The notes beneath the pieces were generated by a model. It was not told the origin of the DNA. It saw nothing but the letters and a program-made list of their open reading frames with translations, and did no database searches. Positions 27,353 to 35,212 of a stretch of DNA of 64,000 bases are shown here, in pieces. Source of the stretch: Phycisphaerae bacterium (GTDB lineage Bacteria; Planctomycetota; Phycisphaerae; Phycisphaerales; Phycisphaeraceae); NCBI GenBank assembly GCA_030432595.1, contig JAUIGU010000022.1, forward strand, positions 1 to 64,000. The letters run 5' to 3'. A program made the translations under genes and the position numbers. Within the stretch, counting starts at the first letter, position 1; each line of letters starts with the position of its first letter.

Positions 27353-28489
27353 ATGAACGACACCGACAAGCGGGCCCTGCGGGAACTGACTTCATTGCCC
27401 ACGGCGGCGGGCTGCGAGCACGCGGCGATCGCGTGGGTGCGCCGCTGGGCGAAGCGTCGGCGGTGGGTGCGGCTCCGTGAAGACAAACTCGGCAATCTCT
27501 TTCTGGAGGCGAACGATGCGAACCAGAAAAAGCGTCGAGCGCCCGTGATCCTCGCGGCGCACATGGACCACCCGGCGTTCGTCGTCGAGGCCGTGGACGG
27601 AACGGCGGTGACGGCGTCGTTCCGCGGCGGCGTGAAGGAGTCGTTCTTTGTCGGCTCGGCAGTCCGGCACTGGTCGGGCGTGACGCGCGGCGGGCGCGGC
27701 ACGGTCCAGACATACCAACGCGACGGAGACGCCGATCCGCGGGTCACGATCCGCATGACGCGTCCAACAGCGGGGGAAACCGGGCCGATCCGTGTCGGCG
27801 ATGTCTTGACCTGGGACCTGCCGGCGGCGTCGTTCACGAAGGGCCGGCTGCACGCCCCGGTGTGCGACAACCTCGTCGGGGTGTTCGCGGCGTTGCACGC
27901 GTTTGCGCGGTGGCACGCAAAACGCGGGAAGTGTGGGGCGGAGGGAGGCGAGATGCGTGTGCTGCTCACGCGGGCCGAGGAGGTCGGGTTCGTCGGCGCG
28001 ATTGGAGTATGCAAAGACCGTGGGCTTCCAAAGGACGCCGACGTGGTGGTGTTGGAGATGTCCAAGTCGTTCGCGGACTCGCCGATCGGCGGCGGGCCGA
28101 TCGTGCGGGTGGGCGACGCGACGCGCACGTTCGATCCGGCGTTGACCGCGCGGCTGGCGGAGGCGGCGCGCGGCCTGGCCGAGCGCGACCCCGCGTTCCG
28201 TTGGCAGCGCCGGCTCATGCCCGGCGGGACGTGCGAAGCGACGGCGTACGCGGCCTACGGCTACCGGGCCGGCTGCGTGTGTCTGGCGCTGGGGAATTAC
28301 CACAACATGGACGAGCCGCGCAGCGTCGTCGCGCGCGAGTGCATCGACCTCGCGGACCTGGAGCGCATGATCCGTTTGCTTTCGTCGTTGCCGGCAGGGC
28401 CGGGCGTGGCGGCGGTGTCGATCCGCGCACGTCTGGACCGGCGCTACGCGGACCGGCGTGCGATGCTGGCTGAACTGAACGGGCCCTGA
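27353..28489 (+). CDS. M42/M28-type zinc aminopeptidase (FrvX/glucanase-M family)
   Basis: 378 residues from the ATG at 27353. Dinuclear metal-site motifs in order: AAHMDHPAF (H and D), APVCDNLVG (D), TRAEEVGF (catalytic Glu and metal Glu), VVVLEMS and GNYHNMDEP (H). The fold resembles cytosolic M42 peptidases, which trim oligopeptides as large dodecamers. The central apical insertion (WSGVTRGGRGTVQTYQRD) matches the family. No signal peptide, hence cytosolic. Confidence 0.85.
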   Translation: MNDTDKRALRELTSLPTAAGCEHAAIAWVRRWAKRRRWVRLREDKLGNLFLEANDANQKKRRAPVILAAHMDHPAFVVEAVDGTAVTASFRGGVKESFFVGSAVRHWSGVTRGGRGTVQTYQRDGDADPRVTIRMTRPTAGETGPIRVGDVLTWDLPAASFTKGRLHAPVCDNLVGVFAALHAFARWHAKRGKCGAEGGEMRVLLTRAEEVGFVGAIGVCKDRGLPKDADVVVLEMSKSFADSPIGGGPIVRVGDATRTFDPALTARLAEAARGLAERDPAFRWQRRLMPGGTCEATAYAAYGYRAGCVCLALGNYHNMDEPRSVVARECIDLADLERMIRLLSSLPAGPGVAAVSIRARLDRRYADRRAMLAELNGP

Positions 28490-28505
28490 ACATTGAGGTC
28501 GGCAC

Positions 28506-28598
28506 AAAAAAACGCCCGGCGTCTCACGAGGAGAACGCCGGACGCTTCCGGGGGCGGGTTTGAGTCGAATCCTCGGGTATTCCCCAATTGCTTTCGAC
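28506..28598 (-). ncRNA. Candidate small RNA with own promoter and terminator
   Basis: On the minus strand a TTGCCC (28632-28627), 16-nt spacer and perfect TATAAT (28610-28605) are followed, about 60 nt later, by a strong GC-rich hairpin (28513-28544) and seven U (28512-28506). The roughly 90-nt transcript would start near 28598 with a 5' stem-loop (GTCGAA at the start pairs with TTCGAC about 23 nt later, enclosing GGGGAATACCC). No ORF fits. It is unlike 6S or SRP RNA; the GGGG...GGATTCGAC string recalls the 5' end of tmRNA but the transcript is far too short. Confidence 0.45.
28513..28544 (-). terminator. Intrinsic terminator ending the candidate small RNA
   Basis: Read on the minus strand the stem starts CGTCCGGCGT and closes with ACGCCGGGCG around a short CTCGT loop, with one bulged U; seven U (28512-28506) follow. 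Orientation is opposite to the peptidase gene, which ends 24 nt to the left. Confidence 0.7.
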
Positions 28599-28604
28599 GA
28601 ATGA

Positions 28605-28632
28605 ATTATAGTCTTCCCGGCGGGTTGGGCAA
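28605..28632 (-). promoter_or_regulatory. Minus-strand promoter of the candidate small RNA
   Basis: TATAAT (complement of 28605-28610) with TTGCCC (complement of 28627-28632) and a 16-nt spacer, close to the sigma-70 consensus in a GC-rich genome. No protein gene lies downstream on this strand before the terminator. Confidence 0.5.
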
Positions 28633-28917
28633 GTCAGAATCTTTCACCTGCGTGGATGCCGGTCTGGTATCGAGGGGGCGGGGCAGCGCAAGGCCTGCGC
28701 CGCGGGGTCGATGATTCTTGCGCTCCATTTAGTTACGCGTCAGGCACCATGAACCTCGATATGAATGTAAATATCTATTTATAATGAATTTATAAAACTA
28801 TCATTTAGATTGCCTTTGGGTATCGCCGTTGCTTGGGTCTGGTCACACGGTTCTCGTTGCCTCGGTGTTGGGGGCGGGCATCGTGGAATCCCGGACTAGA
28901 ACTCGAAAGCTCTCCCG

Positions 28918-29115
28918 ATGACACATGCCTGGTTAGACCTACTGCCCGACGACGCGCTGACGCCCGACCGGCTCGGGGCGACCGTTCGCCGGCTCGCGGT
29001 GCTGGCCGCGGCGACGCACCGGGCGGAGGCGGCGCAGCACCCGTTCTCACATCAGGCGAACGCGGCCGTGGTCACGCCGCCGATGGAGAACACGCCGTTC
29101 GGGGGTGACGCGTGA
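28918..29115 (+). CDS. 65-residue protein heading the flagellar operon, function unknown
   Basis: 65 residues, ATG at 28918. The stop overlaps the flgF start as GTGA, implying translational coupling, and the reading frame is the only sensible one here. The sequence is helical (LTPDRLGATVRRLAVLAAATHRAEAA in parts) and ends TPPMENTPFGGDA; no domain recognised. Possibly a small flagellar-assembly or regulatory factor; that is inference from position only. Confidence 0.55.
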   Translation: MTHAWLDLLPDDALTPDRLGATVRRLAVLAAATHRAEAAQHPFSHQANAAVVTPPMENTPFGGDA

Positions 29116-29891
29116 ACTACGGGCTGTACCTCTCGGCGTCGGGTCTGCTGACCAACACGTACCGGCAGGACGTGTACGCGAACAATCTGGCGAACGTGAA
29201 CACGGTCGCGTTCAAGCCGGACGTCGCGGCGGTGCAGGGCCGGTCGGCCGAGGCGGTCGAAGACGATCTGCGCTCCGACGTGTCGGGCCAGTTGCTGGAC
29301 CGGCTGGGCGGGGGGGTGCAGGCGGCACCGCAGCGCATCGCGTTTGCGCCCGGCGCGCAGGAGAAGACCGGCGACCCGATGGACGTGTCGATCGAGCACC
29401 CGCGCGGGTTCTTCCAAGTCCGCACGGCCGGCGCGGACGGCGAAACGGTGGACATGCTGACGCGGGCCGGTTCGTTCCTGGTGTCGGACGGCGGCGAGCT
29501 GGTGACGCATCACGGCGACGTGGTGCTGGACGAGAAGGGCAAGCCGATCGACGTGCCGGATGGGCTGGCGGTGTCGTTTCTTCCGCACGGCGACGTGTTG
29601 GCCGGCGACGTGCCGACGGGGCAACGGATCGGCGTGTTCGAGCCGGCGGATTTGACCGCGCTGGAGAAGGCCGGCGGCAACCGCTTCGCGCTCAAGCGTG
29701 CGACCGATCTGGAGCCGATTGCCGGCCCGGTGCTGCGGCCCGAGACGCGCGAGGCGTCGGCGGCCGACCCGATCACCACGTTGATGCAACTGATCGCCGC
29801 GACCAAGGCCGCGACCGGCAACGCGAACATGATCCGCTACCACGACACGCTGATGGACCGGGCGGTGAACACGCTGGGCCGCGTTGCGTAG
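29112..29891 (+). CDS. flgF: Flagellar basal-body rod protein FlgF
   Basis: 259 residues. Proximal/distal rod component assembled in the periplasm via the type III export apparatus. N-terminal rod motif (SASGLLTNTYRQDVYANNLAN, VNTVAFK) and C-terminal helix (NANMIRYHDTLMDRAVNTLGR) are both present, as in rod/hook axial proteins. The central GSFLVSDGGELV strand matches FlgF/FlgG. Starts with GTG overlapping the upstream stop. It precedes flgG, the usual order. Confidence 0.88.
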   Translation: MNYGLYLSASGLLTNTYRQDVYANNLANVNTVAFKPDVAAVQGRSAEAVEDDLRSDVSGQLLDRLGGGVQAAPQRIAFAPGAQEKTGDPMDVSIEHPRGFFQVRTAGADGETVDMLTRAGSFLVSDGGELVTHHGDVVLDEKGKPIDVPDGLAVSFLPHGDVLAGDVPTGQRIGVFEPADLTALEKAGGNRFALKRATDLEPIAGPVLRPETREASAADPITTLMQLIAATKAATGNANMIRYHDTLMDRAVNTLGRVA

Positions 29892-29897
29892 GCGCGG

Positions 29898-29984
29898 AAG
29901 TAGACAGTAGCCAGGAGTCAGTAGCCAGTAGATGACTCCGCGTTTGCTTCTCTCCTGACTACTGGCTCCTGACTCCTGGCTCCT
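29898..29984. repeat. Palindromic repeat, family F4 (CAGTAG / CTACTG units), gene-less copy
   Basis: Left arm 29898-29931 of AGTAGCCAG-type units, loop 29932-29952, right arm 29953-29984 of CTGACTACTGGCTCC-type units. It ends 4 nt before the flgG ATG, leaving no room for a Shine-Dalgarno. Other members at 35109-35205 and 39711-40155. Confidence 0.75.
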
Positions 29985-29988
29985 TCCC

Positions 29989-30804
29989 ATGGCCACCACC
30001 GCACTCCACGCCGCTGCCACCGGGCTCAAGAGCCTGTCCACCGAAGTTGATGTCATCGCCAACAACCTGGCGAACGTGAACACCGTGGGCTTCAAGGGCT
30101 CGCGGGTCAACTTCGAAGACCTGATGTACGAGCACAAGAAGCAGCCCGGCGTCGAGAACGCGCTGGGCGGGCGCACGCCCGCGGGCCTTCAGGTCGGCCT
30201 GGGCACGACGATCAGCAACACGCAGTACGACTTCGTCCAGGGCGCGGCGCAGCAGACGGACCGCCCGCTGGACATCATGATCGTCGGCGACGGCTTCTTC
30301 CGGGTGCAGCTCCCGCCGGATCAGGGCGGCGGCGTCGGTTACACGCGTGCCGGCAACCTCTTCCGCAACAGCGACGGCGACCTGGTGATTGGGAACACCA
30401 ACGGCTATCTGCTTGCGGACGGCATCAACATTGACCCGCAGGTTGCCGAGGACGACATCGCGGTTTCGTCGAGCGGTGTTGTCTCGTTCCAGGATCGCAC
30501 GAACGGCACCAACAACGTGATCGGTCAGCTCGAGCTGGCGACGTTCGTCAACAAGGCCGGACTCGAAAGCATCGGCGGCAACATCTACATCGCCACCGAC
30601 GCGTCGGGCACCCCCATCACCGGTGAACCGCAGTCCGGCGGCCTGGGCGCGATCCAGCAGGGGCACCTCGAACAGTCCAACGTCGACCCGGTGAAGGAAC
30701 TTGTGGCGCTGATCAAGACGCAGCGGGCGTTCGAGCTGAACTCGCAGACCATCCAGGCCGCCGACGAGGTGCTGCAGGTGGTCGGCAACCTGAGGCGGTT
30801 CTGA
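29989..30804 (+). CDS. flgG: Flagellar distal rod protein FlgG
   Basis: 271 residues. Distal rod protein joining the rod to the hook. N-terminal motif (LHAAATGLKSLSTEVDVIANNLANVNT) and C-terminal helical tail (ELVALIKTQRAFELNSQTI) of axial rod proteins, plus the FlgG-specific loop RLAQLS/YTRAGNLF-type sequence (GYTRAGNLFRNSDGDLVIGN in part). Slightly longer than the usual 260. No Shine-Dalgarno precedes the ATG because the F4 repeat abuts it. Confidence 0.95.
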   Translation: MATTALHAAATGLKSLSTEVDVIANNLANVNTVGFKGSRVNFEDLMYEHKKQPGVENALGGRTPAGLQVGLGTTISNTQYDFVQGAAQQTDRPLDIMIVGDGFFRVQLPPDQGGGVGYTRAGNLFRNSDGDLVIGNTNGYLLADGINIDPQVAEDDIAVSSSGVVSFQDRTNGTNNVIGQLELATFVNKAGLESIGGNIYIATDASGTPITGEPQSGGLGAIQQGHLEQSNVDPVKELVALIKTQRAFELNSQTIQAADEVLQVVGNLRRF

Positions 30805-30873
30805 TCGGCGGCCTTAGGCCCGTTTGAACGTCGTGGCCGGAGGCCGCGCCGCAACTCGATTCTCTCGAAAGGC

Positions 30874-32076
30874 ATGGAAGCCATGACTCGATTCGCGAAT
30901 CAACACGCCCGACGTTTGATCCTGCTGCTGGTGGCGCTGGTGCTGCTGCTGGTGTGGTTCGTGGGTTCGGCGTCGGGCGATTCGGTGACGCTGCGGCCTG
31001 ACGCGGCGCTCCCGCCGGACGCGACGCACATCAAGCTCGGCGACCTCGCGGATTTAGAAGGCCCGTACGCCGAGGCGCTGCGCGAGCTGGTGGTGCTGCC
31101 CGCCGACGCACTTGCCCAAGGCGGCGTCACGTTGGAGATGTCCGCGCTGCGTGATGCGCTGTCGCGGCAGGGCGTGAACTTGGGGTTGGTTTCGGTGAAG
31201 GGGCATGCGGTCTGTCGGCTGCGGCGGGAAGGAAACGTGGTCGCTGCAGAACAGCCGGATGCGCCGAACGCCGGGCGGAAAGAGGCGAACTCAACCGTTG
31301 CGCCGGTAGCCCTTGCCGATGGCACGGTGGCCGCCCTGATCGACGCCCCCGTGGATGCCGAAGACCCGGCGACGGTGTCGGGGTTGATCCGCCGAGCGCT
31401 CGTCACGGGCCTGGACTACCCGGCGGACGCGTTGCAAGTTTCGTTTCCGCGCGGCGACGCGGCGCTGCTGAACCAGAGCACGCTGGGCACGAAGTTCGAG
31501 GTGGCGCCGATCGGGGCGCCGCGGCTGGGCCGGGTGAACGTCCGGGTGCGGCGGGTGGCCGGCTGGGGCGAACCGGACGAACGCGTGGTCACGGCCGAGG
31601 TCGCCTGGCGGACGCGGGTCGTGGTGGCCACCCGCAACATCGCGCGGGACCAGCACCTCAGCGCCGACAACCTGGCGTTGCAAGACGTCGTGTTCGACCG
31701 TCCGCCGACCACGGAGCTGTTTGACCTCAACGAAGCCCGCGGCGCGGTGAGTGCGGAGCACCTGCGCGCCGGCGAGCCGATCAAGCGGGAACATCTCGGT
31801 TTGCCGATGCTCGTGAAGCGGGGGCAGCTCGTGACCCTGACGATTTACCGGCAGGGGTTTTCGATGACCACGAGCGCGTTCGCGACGGCCGACGCGGCGC
31901 TGGGCGAGCCGGTGCAGGTGCGTCTGGGCCAGCGTCGGCGTGACGCGCCGGTGGTAACGGCGGTGGTCACCGGGCCGGACGCGGTGGCGGAGGGGCGGCC
32001 GGCGGTGCCGGAGACCGTGCGTCGTATCCCCGACCAGGTCGCCGACGCGTCTGTGCAGATATCCGATCCTTATTAA
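30874..32076 (+). CDS. flgA: Flagellar P-ring assembly chaperone FlgA
   Basis: 400 residues, longer than classical FlgA (about 220). N-terminal signal helix (RRLILLLVALVLLLVWFVGS), several beta domains and a C-terminal SAF-like domain (TRNIARDQHLSADNLALQDV, AEHLRAGEPIKREHL, LVKRGQLVTLTI). FlgA chaperones P-ring protein FlgI in the periplasm, consistent with flgI nearby. An alternative ATG at 30883 would remove three residues. Confidence 0.85.
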   Translation: MEAMTRFANQHARRLILLLVALVLLLVWFVGSASGDSVTLRPDAALPPDATHIKLGDLADLEGPYAEALRELVVLPADALAQGGVTLEMSALRDALSRQGVNLGLVSVKGHAVCRLRREGNVVAAEQPDAPNAGRKEANSTVAPVALADGTVAALIDAPVDAEDPATVSGLIRRALVTGLDYPADALQVSFPRGDAALLNQSTLGTKFEVAPIGAPRLGRVNVRVRRVAGWGEPDERVVTAEVAWRTRVVVATRNIARDQHLSADNLALQDVVFDRPPTTELFDLNEARGAVSAEHLRAGEPIKREHLGLPMLVKRGQLVTLTIYRQGFSMTTSAFATADAALGEPVQVRLGQRRRDAPVVTAVVTGPDAVAEGRPAVPETVRRIPDQVADASVQISDPY

Positions 32077-32090
32077 CGCGGGAATCTTTG

Positions 32091-32843
32091 ATGTTGTATT
32101 CGTATCGCGGTGTTTTGTTGGGTTCGTTCGTGTTTCTCTGGTCGATCGGCGTTCAGTCGCGCGGGCAGGGCCTGTCGGAGTTGATGGCCGAGGCGCAGCT
32201 TGCGCCGGCGGCGCCGCAGCGCATGGACGCGATGGTCGCCGTGCCGGGGCAGCAGAGCGATTTGCGCCGGCTCAGCCCGGCGGTGAGCGAGTTCAGCTAC
32301 TTCGCGGTGAGCCGGCCGGCGCCGCGGACGTACGCCCTGCACGACCTGGTCACCGTCGTGATCCGCGAAGATTTGTCGGTGGATTTCGAGGCGGAGATGG
32401 AGGCCGAGAAGGAGACCAGCACGTCCGGCGGGATCCGCGAGTTTCCCCGGCTCAAGCTGAGCGACCTGATCGACGGCCAGATCAACGGAAGTGAGGTCGA
32501 TCCCGAGATATTGCTCGACGTCGAGTACGAGCGCGCGTTCTCCGGCGAGGGCGAATATTCCCGTCGGGAGACCATGAACGCGAAGGTCACCGCCCGCGTG
32601 ATCGACGTCAAGCCCAACGGCACGCTCGTGCTCGAGGCCCGCAAGCACATCGCCTCCGATGAAGAGACGGTCACACTCGTGGCCACCGGCACCTGCCGCG
32701 TTGACGACATCTCGGCCGACAACGAGGTGCTCTCGACCCTGCTCTACGACCTGCACATTGTCAAGCATCACCACGGCGAGCTGCGCAAGAGCACCAAGAA
32801 GGGCCCGCTGACCAAGCTGCTCGACGCGATCTTCAACTTCTGA
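32091..32843 (+). CDS. flgH: Flagellar L-ring protein FlgH without lipobox
   Basis: 250 residues. FlgH core recognised by the HDLVTVVIREDLS strand, the repeated KLSDLIDG and the VEYERAFSGEGEYSRRET segment. The N-terminus is a plain signal peptide (GVLLGSFVFLWSIGV) without any Cys, so the protein cannot be acylated in the normal way; canonical FlgH is an outer-membrane lipoprotein. Follows flgA with 14 nt between them and is followed by a strong terminator. Confidence 0.9.
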   Translation: MLYSYRGVLLGSFVFLWSIGVQSRGQGLSELMAEAQLAPAAPQRMDAMVAVPGQQSDLRRLSPAVSEFSYFAVSRPAPRTYALHDLVTVVIREDLSVDFEAEMEAEKETSTSGGIREFPRLKLSDLIDGQINGSEVDPEILLDVEYERAFSGEGEYSRRETMNAKVTARVIDVKPNGTLVLEARKHIASDEETVTLVATGTCRVDDISADNEVLSTLLYDLHIVKHHHGELRKSTKKGPLTKLLDAIFNF

Positions 32844-32875
32844 ACGCGTCAAGGCAAAAGAATAGATTTGCGAAG

Positions 32876-32901
32876 CCCACGGACAACATCCGTGGGTTTT
32901 T
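32876..32901 (+). terminator. Intrinsic terminator after flgH
   Basis: Stem CCCACGGA with TCCGTGGG around a 5-nt loop, followed by TTTTT. It ends the flgF-flgG-flgA-flgH transcript, before the separately promoted flgI operon. Confidence 0.85.
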
Positions 32902-32949
32902 CATGGATGTTTCTCGTTTCCAATCGGCGAACGCGGCATCGATCAGAAC

Positions 32950-32965
32950 TGGCACGTCCCTTGCT
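32950..32965 (+). promoter_or_regulatory. Sigma-54-type promoter directly before flgI
   Basis: TGGCAC at 32950-32955, five nt, TTGCT at 32961-32965: a full match to the -24/-12 consensus TGGCAC-N5-TTGCW. The predicted transcription start (about 12 nt after the TTGC) falls at about 32976, practically on the flgI ATG at 32977. It would drive flgI and the genes up to fliC. Confidence 0.65.
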
Positions 32966-32976
32966 CGTTATGGGAC

Positions 32977-34179
32977 ATGAGCCGCATTACCCCGCGCACC
33001 GATGTCTCCGCCGCGCAAGAGTTGCCGACCCGCCGCGCACGTCGCGACGGTTCGCCGTGGCCGCTGCTGGGTTCGTGGTGGTGGATCGTGGTGGCGTTGG
33101 TTTCGCTGTTGGCGGTGCAGGCCGGCGCGGTGCAGATCCAGGACGTCGCGCGGCTCCGCGGGGCGGAGGGGTTGCCGGTGGTCGGCGTCGGGTTGGTGAC
33201 CGGCCTGAACGGCACGGGCGACCAGGACCTGGGCCCCAGCCACCGCATGGCCCGCGAGGTGATCATGCGCCTCGCCGACGACACGATGAGCGTCGCCGAG
33301 ATGGACGGCGTCGAGTCGGTCGCGCTGGTGATGATCCACGCCCGCATCCCCGAGAGCGGCGCCGTGGCGGGCGACCGGCTGGATGTGGTGCTCTCCACCG
33401 TCGGTTCGGCCGAGTCGATCGAGGGCGGGTACCTCGAGCTGGCGATCATGCACGCGCCCGTCCCCGGCCAGCGCCGGCCGGACCCCGGTCAACCGCTGCC
33501 GCCGGGCACGGGGATCTACGGCCTGGCGTCAGGGCAGATCATCGTTGACCAGCCGGAGGCCTCGCCGACGGTCGGCCGCGTCCGCGCGGGGCTGCACGTC
33601 ACGCGCGACGTCGTGCCCAACGTGATCAACCGCGCCGGGCAGATCGAGCTGGTGCTCAACCAGGCCAACGCGTCCTGGCCGGTCGCGAAGAACCTCGCCG
33701 CACTGGTCAACGGCCTGGGGCCGCTGGGGCAGGACGCCGACATCGCCCGCGCCATCAGCCCCAAGAGTGTCATCGTTCAGCTGCCCGAAGCCGAGCGCCG
33801 CCGGCCCGCCGCGTTCATCAGCCGGATTCTTGAGAGCTACATCGACGCGTCGCAGGTCACCAGCGGCGCCCGCGTGAGCATCAACCAGACCGCCGAGACC
33901 ATCGTGATCGACGCCGACGTCGAGTTCACGCCCGTCGCATTGTCGGTGCGCGGCCTGAAGATCACGGGCCTGCGCCCGGCCCCCGACCCCGAGACGCTGC
34001 CGCCGACCGAGGTCAACGAGAGCTTCGTCGCCCTGGACCCGCAGGCCCGCGCCAACGCCCGGCTGCAGGACCTGGTCGATGCGTTCAACCTGCTCGACAT
34101 CCCGTTTGCGGATCAGGCCAACGCCATCCGCGAGCTGCACCGCTCGGGCAACCTCCACGCGCAACTGGAGGAGTATTGA
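32977..34179 (+). CDS. flgI: Flagellar P-ring protein FlgI
   Basis: 400 residues. P-ring subunit in the periplasm around the rod. After a basic N-terminal extension (about 30 residues) there is a signal helix (WWIVVALVSLLAVQAGA). The FlgI core follows: VQIQDVARLRGAEG, GVGLVTGLNGTGDQ and VVDQPEAS-like strands, and the conserved ITGLRPAPD near the end. If the sigma-54 start at about 32976 is right, the mRNA is leaderless or translation begins further down. TGATG overlap with the rod-binding gene. Confidence 0.93.
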   Translation: MSRITPRTDVSAAQELPTRRARRDGSPWPLLGSWWWIVVALVSLLAVQAGAVQIQDVARLRGAEGLPVVGVGLVTGLNGTGDQDLGPSHRMAREVIMRLADDTMSVAEMDGVESVALVMIHARIPESGAVAGDRLDVVLSTVGSAESIEGGYLELAIMHAPVPGQRRPDPGQPLPPGTGIYGLASGQIIVDQPEASPTVGRVRAGLHVTRDVVPNVINRAGQIELVLNQANASWPVAKNLAALVNGLGPLGQDADIARAISPKSVIVQLPEAERRRPAAFISRILESYIDASQVTSGARVSINQTAETIVIDADVEFTPVALSVRGLKITGLRPAPDPETLPPTEVNESFVALDPQARANARLQDLVDAFNLLDIPFADQANAIRELHRSGNLHAQLEEY

Positions 34180-34595
34180 TGCACGCCCTCGATGCCTTGA
34201 ACAACTCGGTGCAGACCCCCTTTACCACGAAGTCCGCGTTCATCGAACGTGGGCCGGCGACGGACAGCGACGCCTTCCGCAAGCAGCTCGAAACAGACCA
34301 CGCCTCGGGCAAAGCCAAATCCTCGCAAGACAAGGAAGCGCAACTCCGCCAGGCCGCGGGCCAGCTTGTCAGCGCCGCGTTCATCCTGCCGCTGCTGGCC
34401 GAGACGCGTGACAGCGCGTTCAAGTCCGACCTGTTCGGCGGCGGGTTCGCCCAGGACTCGATCCAGCAAAAGCTGGACGTCAAGCTCGCGGACGCCGTCG
34501 CCACGTCGGGCCGGTTCCCGCTGACCGATGCGCTGGTCCGGCAATTCACCCGCCCCGAGCCCGTTCAGAACCCGGAGGTCTCACGCTTTGCCTGA
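34179..34595 (+). CDS. flgJ: Rod-binding protein, FlgJ N-terminal domain type (no muramidase)
   Basis: 138 residues. Only the FlgJ rod-capping half is present (LRQAAGQLVSAAFILPLLAETRDSAFKS and SIQQKLDVKLADAVATSG in parts), with no C-terminal peptidoglycan hydrolase, as in many bacteria with single-domain FlgJ. It helps rod assembly. ATG overlaps the flgI stop (TGATG). Confidence 0.8.
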   Translation: MHALDALNNSVQTPFTTKSAFIERGPATDSDAFRKQLETDHASGKAKSSQDKEAQLRQAAGQLVSAAFILPLLAETRDSAFKSDLFGGGFAQDSIQQKLDVKLADAVATSGRFPLTDALVRQFTRPEPVQNPEVSRFA

Positions 34596-35103
34596 CGGCC
34601 TGAAGCAACACGTCGAACGCCTGGAAAGCACGCTCCGCGCGTCCATCGACCGGCACGGCCAGCTCGTGTCGCTGCTCGAGCGCAAACGTGCCGCCATGCG
34701 CGACGGCAACGCCACGCTCATGACCGACCTGACGCGCCTGGAAAACGCTCAAGTGCAGGCGATCAGCGAACTGGAAAAGACCCGACTGAAACTCGTCGCC
34801 GACTTGACGCTGTGCGTGGTCCCCGGCTCGCCCGAGCCGTTGAAGTTGGCCGACCTGGCGGAGCACTTCCCCGAGCCGACGCGCGGGCGCTTGCTGGTGA
34901 TGCGGGCGCAGCTTCTGGATCAGATGAAAGCGGCGCAGGCGCAGACCGCGGTGGTCAAGCGGGCCGGCGAGGCGTTGGTGCGTCACGTCGACGGCCTGGT
35001 CAAGACGCTGGTGAACGTGTCGCACGGCGGCGCCGCGTACGGGCCCGTCGGCCGAACGAAAGAACAACCCGCGACGCTCTCGACGCTGTCGCTGACCGCG
35101 TAA
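34588..35103 (+). CDS. flgN: FlgN-like export chaperone
   Basis: 171 residues from a TTG preceded by GGAGG at a good distance. All-helical and charged (coiled-coil pattern LKQHVERLESTLRASIDRHG, SLLERKRAAMRDGN, ELEKTRLKLVADLT), as in FlgN, the chaperone for the hook-filament junction proteins FlgK and FlgL, which follow directly. The start and identity rest on position and helical character; sequence conservation in FlgN is low. Confidence 0.65.
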   Translation: MPDGLKQHVERLESTLRASIDRHGQLVSLLERKRAAMRDGNATLMTDLTRLENAQVQAISELEKTRLKLVADLTLCVVPGSPEPLKLADLAEHFPEPTRGRLLVMRAQLLDQMKAAQAQTAVVKRAGEALVRHVDGLVKTLVNVSHGGAAYGPVGRTKEQPATLSTLSLTA

Positions 35104-35108
35104 ACGGA

Positions 35109-35205
35109 AAGGAGCCAGTAGCCAGTAGTCAGTAGCCAGTAGGTCACGGGAAGTCTTTGGTTTGGTGCTTTGCTCCTGACTACTGACTCCTGACTCCTGA
35201 CTCCT
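35109..35205. repeat. Palindromic repeat, family F4, gene-less copy before flgK
   Basis: Left arm 35109-35143 (AGGAGCCAGTAGCCAGTAG-type units) and right arm 35173-35205 (CTCCTGACTACTGACTCC-type units) across a 29-nt loop. The right arm ends 7 nt before the flgK ATG, again without a visible Shine-Dalgarno outside the repeat. Confidence 0.8.
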
Positions 35206-35212
35206 CAAGCAC

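Larger units (their letters stand above)
28490..28917. other. Intergenic region before the flagellar locus with a putative minus-strand small RNA
   Basis: 428 bp without a credible gene on either strand. It holds the small-RNA cassette described at 28506-28598 and, further right (about 28751-28815), an unusually AT-rich patch with TATAAT at 28780-28785 that may be the promoter region of the flagellar operon, but without a clear -35. Confidence 0.6.

Noticed and set aside
28560-28598. Resemblance to the 5' end of tmRNA (GGGG then GGATTCGAC)
   Set aside because: The transcript ends after about 90 nt at a strong terminator and the remaining space is occupied by the peptidase gene, so a 300-400-nt tmRNA cannot fit; the match is probably chance.
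28780-28785. TATAAT upstream of the flagellar operon as a promoter
   Set aside because: No credible -35 at 16-18 nt; AT-rich patch alone is not enough.
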